Position numbers and translations under genes: made by a program
Shown: positions 1-6,916 of the stretch, piece after piece
Position numbering within the stretch: the first letter of the stretch is position 1
How the letters are laid out: every line of letters begins with the position of its first letter
Virus record (IMG/VR): IMGVR_UViG_3300010371_000081
Location: 1-34,336 of that record
DNA: 34,336 bases
Source: a virus
Reading direction: 5' to 3' (one strand)
The notes under the pieces: model-generated
Told to the model about the DNA's origin: nothing
The model's input: only the letters and a program-made list of their open reading frames with translations
Database searches by the model: none

Positions 1-79
1 ACCGGTGTAACCAGTGAAGTCGTGCTGGTGCATGCGAGCGCGAATGAACATTATGATATTGTGGTCGGCTGGTAGATGC

Positions 80-352
80 ATGCTGATTTCGTATCTCCTC
101 ATCGTCGCCGTCGTCTGCGCCTTCGCGGGCGGGATGATCCTCGACGCGCAGGGGCGATTCGGCGCCGGGCTCGTGCTCGGATTTCTGTTCGGCCCGTTCG
201 GGTTAGCGCTCGCCATGGTATTGAGGATGAGCCATCCGGCGTCGGCGAAGGCGGATGAACGGAAGTGCCCGGAGTGCGCCGAGGTCGTGAAGCGCGATGC
301 AGTCAGATGTCGCTTCTGTGGTGCCGGACTCGCGATGCGGAGAACATCATGA
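80..352 (+). CDS. Small membrane protein with C-terminal zinc ribbon
   Basis: Product of about 90 residues. I chose the ATG at 80 because it opens directly into a hydrophobic segment (MLISYLLIVAVVCAFAGG). The same frame is open from an ATG at 14, but that adds a Cys/Trp/Arg-rich stretch that does not look natural. A second hydrophobic segment (GLVLGFLFGPFGLALAMVL) follows, then a cytosolic tail with a CPEC...CRFC zinc-ribbon knuckle. This two-helix plus zinc-ribbon layout is common in small bacterial and phage membrane proteins of unknown function. The stop overlaps the next gene's start (ATGA at 349-352), so the two are probably translationally coupled and may act together. No catalytic motif is visible. 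Confidence 0.6.
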   Translation: MLISYLLIVAVVCAFAGGMILDAQGRFGAGLVLGFLFGPFGLALAMVLRMSHPASAKADERKCPECAEVVKRDAVRCRFCGAGLAMRRTS

Positions 353-831
353 GTATGACGACATGCCGGGAGTGCAGCCGGCCGGTGAGCACCGAGACGA
401 AATCCTGCCCGCATTGCGGCGCCAGCACTCCGGGCACGAAATCAGTCGTCGGAACGAAAGGAGCGCTCGTCATCGGCGGCCTCTGCGTGCTGACCATGGG
501 CATGTGCATGGTCGGCGCCGCACGCGACTCGTCGTCCCCCTCAGCGAGCACCACGCCGACATACGATATCGGCCAGCGCGTGACGCTCACGAAATCGGCG
601 TTCGAGTGCCACAATCGCGACAATCTCGAACGGTTGATTGACATCGCGAAGGACGATCGGGTTGCTGCGGTCCGTTTTCTCGCCGATCCGCTGAACGGTT
701 GCCGCATGGCGCCCGCGCAGTCTGACGCGATCGTTGAGGACTATTCTCCGTTTCACGCCGCAGTCAAAGTCCATGAGCAGGGCGACCCGACCGAGTGGTG
801 GGTCAACACCGGCCATGTGCTCGGCGGCTAG
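349..831 (+). CDS. Zinc-ribbon membrane-anchored protein, unknown function
   Basis: Product of 160 residues, starting at the ATG that overlaps the previous stop. The N-terminus is a zinc ribbon (CREC...CPHCG, residues about 6-23), followed by a flexible Gly/Thr/Ser stretch and one transmembrane helix (GALVIGGLCVLTMGMCMVGA, about 38-57). A Ser/Pro/Thr-rich linker then leads to a domain of about 90 residues that should lie outside the membrane and has two cysteines and a WWVNTGHV end. Shares the zinc ribbon plus helix design of its upstream partner. The family is not recognised. The frame and codon use support a real gene. Confidence 0.6.
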   Translation: MSMTTCRECSRPVSTETKSCPHCGASTPGTKSVVGTKGALVIGGLCVLTMGMCMVGAARDSSSPSASTTPTYDIGQRVTLTKSAFECHNRDNLERLIDIAKDDRVAAVRFLADPLNGCRMAPAQSDAIVEDYSPFHAAVKVHEQGDPTEWWVNTGHVLGG

Positions 832-887
832 GGGTCTTGCCACAACGATGACCGCCGCCGACGACCTCCCACCCCTCGCCCCGCCAA

Positions 888-933
888 GATTAAAGCGTTC
901 TAATAATTGACGGTTTGCTGACCCTCGTACACG
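888..933 (+). promoter_or_regulatory. Possible promoter in an AT-rich island
   Basis: The 831-976 gap contains an AT-rich stretch unusual for this window (aagattaaagcgttctaataa) followed by TTGACG at 907-912, a good sigma-70 -35 match. TACACG at 928-933 is a poor -10 with a short 15-bp spacer. It would serve the DUF6941-like and HicAB-like genes. Weak evidence; host promoter rules are unknown. Confidence 0.25.
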
Positions 934-975
934 TTCGCTACTCCGACAGTCTGCGCTGGTCCCGAGCCTCATCCC

Positions 976-1392
976 ATGCAACTCGAAATTGCGGCACTCG
1001 CCGACTGCGCGAACGTCACAGCGGACGGCAAACTGAACATCATGGGCGTGTTTGACGAAATAAGCGCGCCCAAATTCCCCGCGCTGCACCCGTTCATGGT
1101 GCTCGTCGTGCGCTTGCGGCTCGACTTTGAAGACGGCGGTCGGTCGCACGAACTGTCCGTCGCGATGGAGGACGAGGACGGGCGGCAGGTGTTCAAGGCA
1201 GACTCGCACGTTCCGACCCAAGCGATCGCAGCAGGCGCATCCGCTCATGTGAACCAAGTGCTCAATTTCGCGAGCATCGGATTCCGGGAGCCCGGCCACT
1301 ACATCTTTCAATTGCGTTGGAACGGATCGGATCTCGGTCGCGTTCGCCTGACCATCAAGGCCATCCCCGCCGGCCCGGATCAGTCGAAGTGA
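976..1392 (+). CDS. DUF6941-like protein
   Basis: Product of 138 residues beginning MQLEIAALADCANVTADGKL. The opening pattern (L-AD-A-V-DGKLN-I-MGVFDEISAPKFPALHPFMVLVVRL) resembles the DUF6941 family of small beta-rich proteins found scattered in bacterial and phage genomes; the match is from memory of the pattern. The rest alternates beta-strand-like segments ending GHYIFQLRWNGSDLGRVRLTIKAIP, typical of a beta-sandwich. No signal peptide or membrane segment. Biochemical function of the family is unknown. The stop overlaps the next start (GTGA at 1389-1392), suggesting one transcript with the HicA/HicB-like pair. Confidence 0.6.
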   Translation: MQLEIAALADCANVTADGKLNIMGVFDEISAPKFPALHPFMVLVVRLRLDFEDGGRSHELSVAMEDEDGRQVFKADSHVPTQAIAAGASAHVNQVLNFASIGFREPGHYIFQLRWNGSDLGRVRLTIKAIPAGPDQSK

Positions 1393-1661
1393 CTCAGCCG
1401 AACACCACTCCGTTTCGGACACGCGTCCTTGCCGAGATGCGAGACGATCCCGCTGGGTGGTCGTCTATCGATGTCGAAGCGCTGCTCACGGCATGGGGCT
1501 TCATCCCAGACCCGGCCTATCAGTCCTCCCGGTGGGGCGAGCGCCGCTGGATTCAGGAGAACCGACCGGAACGTTTCGATCTCGACGTCGTACTATCCCC
1601 GAGGGATGTCGTATCCGCAGCCGTCGTCTTGCGGGTCGTTGAGATCGTCGGCAAGTTGTAG
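1389..1661 (+). CDS. HicA-like toxin-type protein (catalytic His not seen)
   Basis: Product of 90 residues from a GTG that overlaps the previous stop. HicA toxins are small double-stranded-RNA-binding-fold mRNA interferases. The layout fits a subgroup with an N-terminal helix (VLAEMRDDPAGWSSIDVEALLTAWGF), then a strand region and a C-terminal helix (VVSAAVVLRVVEIVGKL). The next gene is clearly HicB-like, which supports the call because hicA normally precedes hicB. The odd point is that the usual Gly-Ser-His motif, whose His is needed for RNase activity, is replaced by SSRWGERRW (about residues 46-54). It may be inactive or use another residue. The call rests largely on context. Confidence 0.5.
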   Translation: MTQPNTTPFRTRVLAEMRDDPAGWSSIDVEALLTAWGFIPDPAYQSSRWGERRWIQENRPERFDLDVVLSPRDVVSAAVVLRVVEIVGKL

Positions 1662-1698
1662 GAGGTGCGAGGGCATGCACCGATTCTTGCGCTCATAG
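1661..1698 (+). promoter_or_regulatory. Strong Shine-Dalgarno with 7-codon leader frame ahead of the HicB-like gene
   Basis: The best ribosome-binding site in this operon (aGGAGG, about 1660-1665) does not face the HicB-like frame. It faces an ATG at 1675 that opens a 7-codon frame (MHRFLRS) ending in TAG at 1696-1698. The tandem ATG-ATG of the HicB-like protein lies only 2 nt later (1701/1704). This fits a short leader with translational re-initiation; chance is possible. Confidence 0.35.
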
Positions 1699-1700
1699 GC

Positions 1701-2009
1701 ATGATGACGTTGACCGTTGAGGGATACCCGATCGGCCGTTCAGTCGAAGCCGCTGGTGACGGCACGGAGTTGTTCGCCGTGTGGCCGCTTGAGCTTCCTG
1801 GATGTATCGCGCAAGGTGAGTCGATGACGGACGCCGTGGCGCGCCTTCGCGACATCCTTCCGAATTACCGCGCCGCACTCGAGGCGCGCGGAGCCGCAGC
1901 GCCGCCGCCGCGTGCGTTGCCGCCGGTCACCATTGGGTTCGCGACGTTCGCGACGAACGCGGGCGCGATCTACGAGCCTGACCTGCTCCGCTCCGGGGTC
2001 CCAGCCTAG
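1701..2009 (+). CDS. HicB-like antitoxin
   Basis: Product of about 102 residues. The core ELFAVWPLELPGCIAQGESMTDAVARLRDILPNYRAALEARGAAAPPP matches the HicB fold (ferredoxin-like, partial RNase-H-like): a strand, the PxLPGC-xxGES turn, a long helix, and a closing proline run. HicB binds and blocks HicA and often represses the operon through a C-terminal DNA-binding domain. Here the tail after the core (VTIGFATFATNAGAIYEPDLL) shows no helix-turn-helix or ribbon-helix-helix motif. The start could be 1701 or 1704; the frame is open further upstream from a GTG at 1665, but that codon sits inside the Shine-Dalgarno. With the preceding gene it forms a HicAB-type toxin-antitoxin pair. Confidence 0.7.
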   Translation: MMTLTVEGYPIGRSVEAAGDGTELFAVWPLELPGCIAQGESMTDAVARLRDILPNYRAALEARGAAAPPPRALPPVTIGFATFATNAGAIYEPDLLRSGVPA

Positions 2010-2042
2010 GGATCGCATCGCGGTGCAAGCGCTCTGTGTGAT

Positions 2043-2387
2043 ATGAGCGGCCACGAACTTCCGCCGCCGGCGCCGCGCATCACCGTCCAGGCCTACATCC
2101 CGCGCGTCGCCTTCGACGCGCTCGAGACTCAGGGCCTCCGGTTCGAATACTCAACCAAGGTGCCGCACACCCAGCGCGGCCAGGTGCGGCTCACGATGCA
2201 GCTCGCGGTGGCGACGCAGCTGCTCGAGCAGATCCGAGCCCGCGGCGAGACGACGGAATCGGCGCCGCTCGTCCTCGCCTGCGCGGCGGCGGCGAAGAAC
2301 CTGATCGCGGCGATCGACGAGGCGCTCGCGCTCCAGTCGCGGCCGTTCGGCCTCGACGTCGGGCGGTCGCGGCCGGATCCGGCGTAG
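2043..2387 (+). CDS. Hypothetical protein, helix-rich
   Basis: Product of 114 residues starting MSGHELPPPAPRITVQAYIP. No family is recognised. An N-terminal stretch with beta character (RITVQAYIPRVAFDALETQGLRFEYSTKVPHTQRGQVRLTMQLAVATQLLEQI) is followed by Ala-rich helices (LVLACAAAAKNLIAAIDEALAL). No signal peptide, membrane helix or metal motif. No clear Shine-Dalgarno before the ATG. It is the last plus-strand gene before the convergent junction with the SGNH fibre gene. Codon use is like its neighbours, supporting a real gene. Confidence 0.55.
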   Translation: MSGHELPPPAPRITVQAYIPRVAFDALETQGLRFEYSTKVPHTQRGQVRLTMQLAVATQLLEQIRARGETTESAPLVLACAAAAKNLIAAIDEALALQSRPFGLDVGRSRPDPA

Positions 2388-2389
2388 CG

Positions 2390-2425
2390 CGATCGCTCAG
2401 TTTCGCTCAGGTCGACGAGCGATCG
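2390..2425. terminator. Inverted repeat at convergent gene ends
   Basis: A perfect 9-bp inverted repeat, CGATCGCTC at 2390-2398 and GAGCGATCG at 2417-2425 with an 18-nt loop, sits where the plus-strand operon (stop at 2387) meets the end of the minus-strand SGNH fibre gene (stop at 2407-2409). The right arm lies in the last codons of that gene. There is no T-tract on either side, so it is at best an atypical, possibly bidirectional, terminator. Confidence 0.4.
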
Positions 2426-5217
2426 ATGATCAGCACGCCTTGCGCTTTCGCGATCGTGCCGTCGGGCCACACCGCCTTCGCCTCGGCGATGTAGCTCCCC
2501 GGCGTCGCGTCGTCGGCCGCCTGAATGCGATAGCTCACCTTCCCGTTCGGTCGATCGACCGCGACGAGGTCGGCGCCATCAATCAGCAGCGTCGCCGGCG
2601 TGTGCGGGTTCCATGCGCTGAAGGTGAGCGTCGCGCCGGTCAGATCTTGCGGCGGCCGCGGCGCGCTCGGCGCGCTGCCCGGCGGGAGCGCGCCCAGGAA
2701 TTGCATCGGGAGCGTTTTCACTTCGCCCTGATAGATGCGGGCCGTCGACATGAGCGTATCTCCATCGTTGTCGTAGAAGGCGAGCTGAGTGCCCGCGTCG
2801 TCGAACGTCAGGTCGGAGCCGGCGTCGTCGAACGCGAGCTCGAGCGGGCCGTCGACGAGCGGGGGGATTGCGGCGGGGTTGAAGAGCGCTTCCCACGCGG
2901 ACGCGATCGTCGCGGCGACGCGCCCGAGCCAGCTCGCCGGCGATGTTATGGCGGCGCGGACGCCACCGAGCTGCTCGATCGGTGCGACGGCCGACTGGTT
3001 TACCGCGCTCAGATGCTCGTCCGCGGCGCTGCTCGCGGCGATCGCACGCGCCAGCGATTCGCCGGCCGACGCCGACGCCAAGGAAGCCCGCGACAGACTC
3101 TCGTCGCTCGCGCTCCGGCTGCCGGCGACGCGCCCGAGCCATTCCATCGCGACGACGAGGCTGTTGGAGATGGCGGTCACCGTGAGCCCGAGGGCTTCCC
3201 ACGGCGCGACGCCGGATCCGGCGATGCGGCCGAGGTTTTCATCCGCAGTTACACCGGTTGCTGCCGCGCGGCCCAGGGTCTCGTCGCTTGCGATCGACGC
3301 CGCGGCGGCGCGTTGCACGTTCTCATCGGGGCTCGTCGATACGCTCGACGCCGGCGCGACGCTCTCATCGGCGCTCGCCGCGGGCGTCGCGATCCGCCCG
3401 AGATTCTCGTCCGGCGCCGCGAGCGTCGTAGCGATCCGGCCGAGGTTCTCATCCGGCGCGCTCGTGGCCGTGGTGGCGCGTTGCGCGTTCTCGTGTGGCG
3501 CGGTCGACGAGCCACTCGCCCGCTGCACGTTTTCGTCGGCGACGGTCGTCGTCGAGGCGACGCGGCCCATATTCTCGTCCGGCGCGGCGGTCGTCTGCGC
3601 GACGCCGCCGACCGATTCCCAACTCGAGCCGCTCGCCGTGGAGACGGGCGTCGACGTGACGCTGATCGGTGTGGCGGGCCGGAGCGCGCGCATGATCATC
3701 GCGACGCGGCCGCTGAGCCCTTTCGCCGTCGGCCGCATCGGCGGCGCGATGGTCGCCGGCTGCGTGAGCGCGTTGCTCAGGAGGCCGGCCGCGAAGAGCT
3801 GATTGAAGATGTACGTGCCCGTGAGCCCGTAGCTCAGGTCCATCGAGTGGATGCCGTCGGCGTTGTAATACGTCGTGTTGGTCGTGACCGTATCGGAGCC
3901 GCCCGAGGGATCCCGGTACGGAAACACACCGCCGCCCGCGTCGAACACCTGGCTCAGATCGAACACGAGGTCCGCGCCCGAACCGCCGCCCAGCATCCAG
4001 CTATTGACCGCCAGCCGCTCGGTCTCGCTCGACGTGCCGAACCAGCCGCCGAGGGGAATGATCGTGCAGATGCCGACCCGTGCGCCGGCGGCCTGGAATG
4101 AGGCGACGCCGGCCGCGAGCGCCGACTCGAGCGCGGCGGTATTGCTGCCCGAGACGTCGTTCGCGCCGAGGCGGATGATCACGACTTCGCGATAGCCCGC
4201 TGCGCGCCTGGCGGGGCTGCACATCGCGGCCAGGTGATCGGCGTACGTGTGCGTCTGTCCACTGAGCACCGTACAGCATTCGACCCCGGCGATCGACGGC
4301 GTGCCGCGGTTGATGACGTCGATCTTGAGCGACTGCGCGTTGATCAGCTTCTGCAAAGTCGGCGGATACCCGGTCCCCGTGGGATCGACCGGCACCGTGA
4401 CGCTCGGGGCGCTCGACTGCGTGCCGAACGTCAGCGAATCGCCGAGACAGAGGATGAGCCCTTTGGAATCGGCCTGGCGATAGAGATCGACGTTGTCGCT
4501 CAGCGTCTCGTCCGCGACCATCACTTCGATCGCGGCGCGATCGGCGGCGAGCAGCGCGTCCGCGAGCCAGAGGAAGCCGCGCACCCGCATCGCGCCGAAC
4601 GCCGTCGAGTACTTGCCGAGCGAGATGAAGCCCGTAGTCGCCGTGTTCGACAGCGGCTCGATCAGCGGCGCGCGGCCGACCGGCTCGTACATCCAGACAT
4701 TGCCCGACGATCCGCCGGGGTCCGCGCTCACCATCCCGTAGTGACTCGGCTTCGAGATGATGAAGAGCGACCGCACGCCGGACGCCGGCAGGAGCTTGGG
4801 CGCCGTGTCGCTCGCGCCGAAGAACTTCGTGATCGATCCCGAGCGCTGAATCAGCGCGAGCTGCGCGCCCGCGTCGCTGTCGATCGCCAGCGGCCAGAAC
4901 GACGGCGCACCAATCAGCTCGCCCCAAAGGACGAGCGTCGCCGGCGTCGTGTTGTTGATCGCCGTGGCCGCGAGCGCGGTCGCCTGGCGGATGAACGACG
5001 CGCTGCCGTCGGTGATGACGTAGTTGGCATCGACGGTCGGTGCCGTGCCGCCCGCCCCGCCGTTCGGCAGGAGCGTGGGGCCAAAGCCCGTGTTGCCCCG
5101 GTAGTCGTCCCACCCGGTCAGATTACTCCCGGAGGTGGCGACGCCCGCGCTCCGATGGTAGATCGCCGCGATGCGGCCGGAGCCGATCGCGGCGATACAG
5201 GTGTCGACAGCGCTCAC
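2407..5217 (-). CDS. Tail fibre/spike with SGNH hydrolase domain and 14-residue repeats
   Basis: Product of 936 residues from a GTG start. Residues 1-245 look like a LamG/concanavalin-A-type jelly roll. Residues 252-475 form an SGNH (GDSL) esterase: block I GDSL at 259-262 with nucleophile Ser261, block III GAND at 351-354, and block V DGIH with Asp454 and His457. All catalytic elements are present. Residues 533-780 are tandem 14-residue repeats. The last 115 residues (STARIYQGEVKTLPMQF ... NGKVSYRIQAADD...) resemble the Ig-like BppU N-terminal fold of baseplate proteins. SGNH domains on fibres usually de-O-acetylate surface glycans, so the inferred job is host-surface deacetylation at the tail tip. 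It is the most downstream gene of the late module. Confidence 0.8.
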   Translation of the reverse strand: MSAVDTCIAAIGSGRIAAIYHRSAGVATSGSNLTGWDDYRGNTGFGPTLLPNGGAGGTAPTVDANYVITDGSASFIRQATALAATAINNTTPATLVLWGELIGAPSFWPLAIDSDAGAQLALIQRSGSITKFFGASDTAPKLLPASGVRSLFIISKPSHYGMVSADPGGSSGNVWMYEPVGRAPLIEPLSNTATTGFISLGKYSTAFGAMRVRGFLWLADALLAADRAAIEVMVADETLSDNVDLYRQADSKGLILCLGDSLTFGTQSSAPSVTVPVDPTGTGYPPTLQKLINAQSLKIDVINRGTPSIAGVECCTVLSGQTHTYADHLAAMCSPARRAAGYREVVIIRLGANDVSGSNTAALESALAAGVASFQAAGARVGICTIIPLGGWFGTSSETERLAVNSWMLGGGSGADLVFDLSQVFDAGGGVFPYRDPSGGSDTVTTNTTYYNADGIHSMDLSYGLTGTYIFNQLFAAGLLSNALTQPATIAPPMRPTAKGLSGRVAMIMRALRPATPISVTSTPVSTASGSSWESVGGVAQTTAAPDENMGRVASTTTVADENVQRASGSSTAPHENAQRATTATSAPDENLGRIATTLAAPDENLGRIATPAASADESVAPASSVSTSPDENVQRAAAASIASDETLGRAAATGVTADENLGRIAGSGVAPWEALGLTVTAISNSLVVAMEWLGRVAGSRSASDESLSRASLASASAGESLARAIAASSAADEHLSAVNQSAVAPIEQLGGVRAAITSPASWLGRVAATIASAWEALFNPAAIPPLVDGPLELAFDDAGSDLTFDDAGTQLAFYDNDGDTLMSTARIYQGEVKTLPMQFLGALPPGSAPSAPRPPQDLTGATLTFSAWNPHTPATLLIDGADLVAVDRPNGKVSYRIQAADDATPGSYIAEAKAVWPDGTIAKAQGVLIIDRSST
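2878..3621 (-). repeat. 42-bp coding tandem repeat (14-residue units)
   Basis: Within the SGNH fibre the glutamate of the motif x-P-D-E-N-L-G-R-x-A recurs with exact 14-residue spacing: residues 534, 548, 562, 576, 590, 604, 618, 632, 646, 660 and 674. After a single 4-residue insertion it continues at 692, 706, 720, 734, 748, 762 (Ser here) and 776. That is 18 units. The DNA units are diverged, so the period, not the sequence, is conserved. Probably a rigid fibrous shaft. Confidence 0.85.
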
Positions 5218-5235
5218 CGGGACTCTCTCAGTTTG

Positions 5236-5793
5236 TTAATTGAGCGCGATCACTTCCATGTCCTGCACGGTCATCGTCTCCGCGGTCGACCCCGAGCGCT
5301 TGGCCTGCACGCTGATGATCTTCGCGGCCGTGAGATCGCACGCGCCCGAGACGACGGCGGCCGATGCCGGGACCAGGACCGGCTGCAACGTGGAGGCGAT
5401 CACGCCGACGTTGGCGCCAACCTCACCGGTGACGAAGAGCGTCCCGGCCGAGCCGATCGAGCGACAATGCACCAGAATGTCCGCGGTCCATGACAGGTTC
5501 GTCTGACTCGCCGTGAGCGCGACCGCGGCGGATGATGCGAGGAGGACGCCGTTCGCGTCGGTCCCGTCGCCGTAGTACACGTCGATGGTGAGATTCCCAG
5601 GCGTTGCACCGGTCGTGATCTTACCGAAGAGGCGAACGCGGATCTTCTTCCCTGGCCGCGCGAAATACTGCCCCCCGAGCACCGGGAAGTTCGACGGCGG
5701 ATAGAGCGCCTTGTCCGTGCTCGCGAGCGTCACCGCCGCGACGTCGGCGGCGATGAAGGGCTCGCGCAGATCGTTGTAAAATGCGCCGTCCAT
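5236..5793 (-). CDS. Putative virion/tail structural protein
   Basis: Product of 185 residues. The ATG at 5793 is chosen because it has a near-perfect Shine-Dalgarno (AGGAGG, 6-7 nt upstream); the frame upstream is Arg-rich and unnatural. The protein is beta-rich and Gly/Ala/Thr/Val-rich, with segments such as KKIRVRLFGKITTGATPGNL and VYYGDGTDANG, reading like a jelly-roll or Ig-like virion protein with few charges. It sits between the SGNH fibre and two other small late genes, so an accessory tail or fibre-associated role is likely. No enzyme motif. The family is not recognised. Confidence 0.6.
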   Translation of the reverse strand: MDGAFYNDLREPFIAADVAAVTLASTDKALYPPSNFPVLGGQYFARPGKKIRVRLFGKITTGATPGNLTIDVYYGDGTDANGVLLASSAAVALTASQTNLSWTADILVHCRSIGSAGTLFVTGEVGANVGVIASTLQPVLVPASAAVVSGACDLTAAKIISVQAKRSGSTAETMTVQDMEVIALN

Positions 5794-5795
5794 GG

Positions 5796-6176
5796 TCAGC
5801 CCTCCTGGGACGCCGCCGGATCCGGCGGCGATTCGGGCTCCGCGGGCAACGGATCGCCCTCGTGGCGATCGGGATCGTCGGCGGCGATCGGGTAGTAGCC
5901 CGGCGTGTACCGAATCTCGAGCTCGCACGTCGGGCAGGCGCCGACGCGCGGCACGCCGTCCAGCGGCCCGGCGCAGATCACATCGTTGAAATCCGCGCCG
6001 CATCCCTTGCGGCCCGCCGCGTCCTCGGCGGCGGCCTCCTCGAGGCGCCCGTCGGCGAGCAGGGCGTTCTTCACCGTCGCGCTTTCCGGATGGAGGGCGC
6101 CGCGGCAGCGACGCGGGCCGTTGGCGCGGACGTGCGCCTCGGCCTCCGCGCGCGTGAATACCGGTTGCGTGTCCAT
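5796..6176 (-). CDS. Small Cys-rich hypothetical protein
   Basis: Product of 126 residues. Its ATG shares a base with the stop of the preceding gene (TAATG). An Ala/Glu-rich helical N-terminus is followed by CGADFNDVICAGP...ACPTCELEIRYTP. The CPTC pair with two upstream cysteines suggests a zinc-binding knuckle. The C-terminus is acidic and proline-rich (DPDRHEGDPLPAEPESPPDPAAS). No membrane segment. Stops 2 nt before the next start, so it is in the same transcript. No family recognised; a zinc-stabilised accessory virion protein or chaperone is possible. Confidence 0.55.
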   Translation of the reverse strand: MDTQPVFTRAEAEAHVRANGPRRCRGALHPESATVKNALLADGRLEEAAAEDAAGRKGCGADFNDVICAGPLDGVPRVGACPTCELEIRYTPGYYPIAADDPDRHEGDPLPAEPESPPDPAASQEG

Positions 6177-6913
6177 TAGGTCGTGCCCCCCGCTAATTGC
6201 AAGGTGAAGGTCGACTTGGCGGCCGGGTCGTTGGCCGGCAGCGTCTGTTGCGCCCAGACGCCGATCGCCGCGCCCGACGCGAGATCGGTCCCCGGCACAT
6301 TCTGCGCGATGTTGTCGTCGACGAAGGTGACGCTCGCCGGCGCCGTGACCCGGTTGGTGACGGTGACCGCATCGTTGACGGCGGTTGCGAGCCCGATCTG
6401 GATGCGGGCTTGCGGATCGGCCGTCAGGGTGACGTTCGCGCCGAGCAGCGCGTTCGCGCCGTTCGTGTTCTTGCCGAACTGTTTCTCGTAGCGCGTCTGG
6501 ATCGAGCTCGCCGAAGAGGAGTTCTGGAATTGGATGTGCCGCTTCGTCTCGTTGAGCCCGATCGTGCCGATCGTCGTGCCGCCCGAACCCTGCTTGAGCG
6601 TGACCGTGCGCGTGCCGCTCGAGCTCGCGATCGTCACCGATTGGAGGCGCTCATAGGTGTTGACCGAGAGCACCTCGACGGCGTTCGTCAGCGCCACCGT
6701 CTCGGTGATGACCGAGCCCGCGGCATTGCGGCCGACGATCGTCACGTTCCGCGTGTCGGCGCCGTCCGACGTCAGCGAGAGCTTGGCGCTCGCGGTGAAC
6801 TGCGTGAGCGCGACGCGCGCCGTGGTGTCGATCGCGCCGCCGGTCGTCGATGCGTCGTCCGTCGGCACGCTCGCCGACGAGTAGAAAATCAGATCGCTCG
6901 AGACGATGGACAT
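6176..6913 (-). CDS. Beta-rich phage structural protein
   Basis: Product of 245 residues starting MSIVSSDLIFYSSASVPTDDA. Composition is Thr/Ser/Val/Ala-rich, with many regular strand-like segments (NVTIVGRNAAGSVITETVAL, TIASSSGTRTVTLKQGSGG) and no cysteine, like small tail or fibre virion proteins in many phages. It contains pieces such as SVNTYERLQSVTI and NGANALLGANVTLTADP that suggest repeated beta-sandwich units. Follows a secreted lectin-like gene by 3 nt and overlaps the next gene by 1 nt. The inferred role is tail-tip or fibre-associated. Not recognised at the family level. Confidence 0.65.
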   Translation of the reverse strand: MSIVSSDLIFYSSASVPTDDASTTGGAIDTTARVALTQFTASAKLSLTSDGADTRNVTIVGRNAAGSVITETVALTNAVEVLSVNTYERLQSVTIASSSGTRTVTLKQGSGGTTIGTIGLNETKRHIQFQNSSSASSIQTRYEKQFGKNTNGANALLGANVTLTADPQARIQIGLATAVNDAVTVTNRVTAPASVTFVDDNIAQNVPGTDLASGAAIGVWAQQTLPANDPAAKSTFTLQLAGGTT

Positions 6914-6916
6914 CCG

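Noticed and set aside
2878-3621. A CRISPR array or minisatellite at the 42-bp periodic region
   Set aside because: Units are diverged, in frame, have no identical repeats with unique spacers, and encode a regular 14-residue protein motif.
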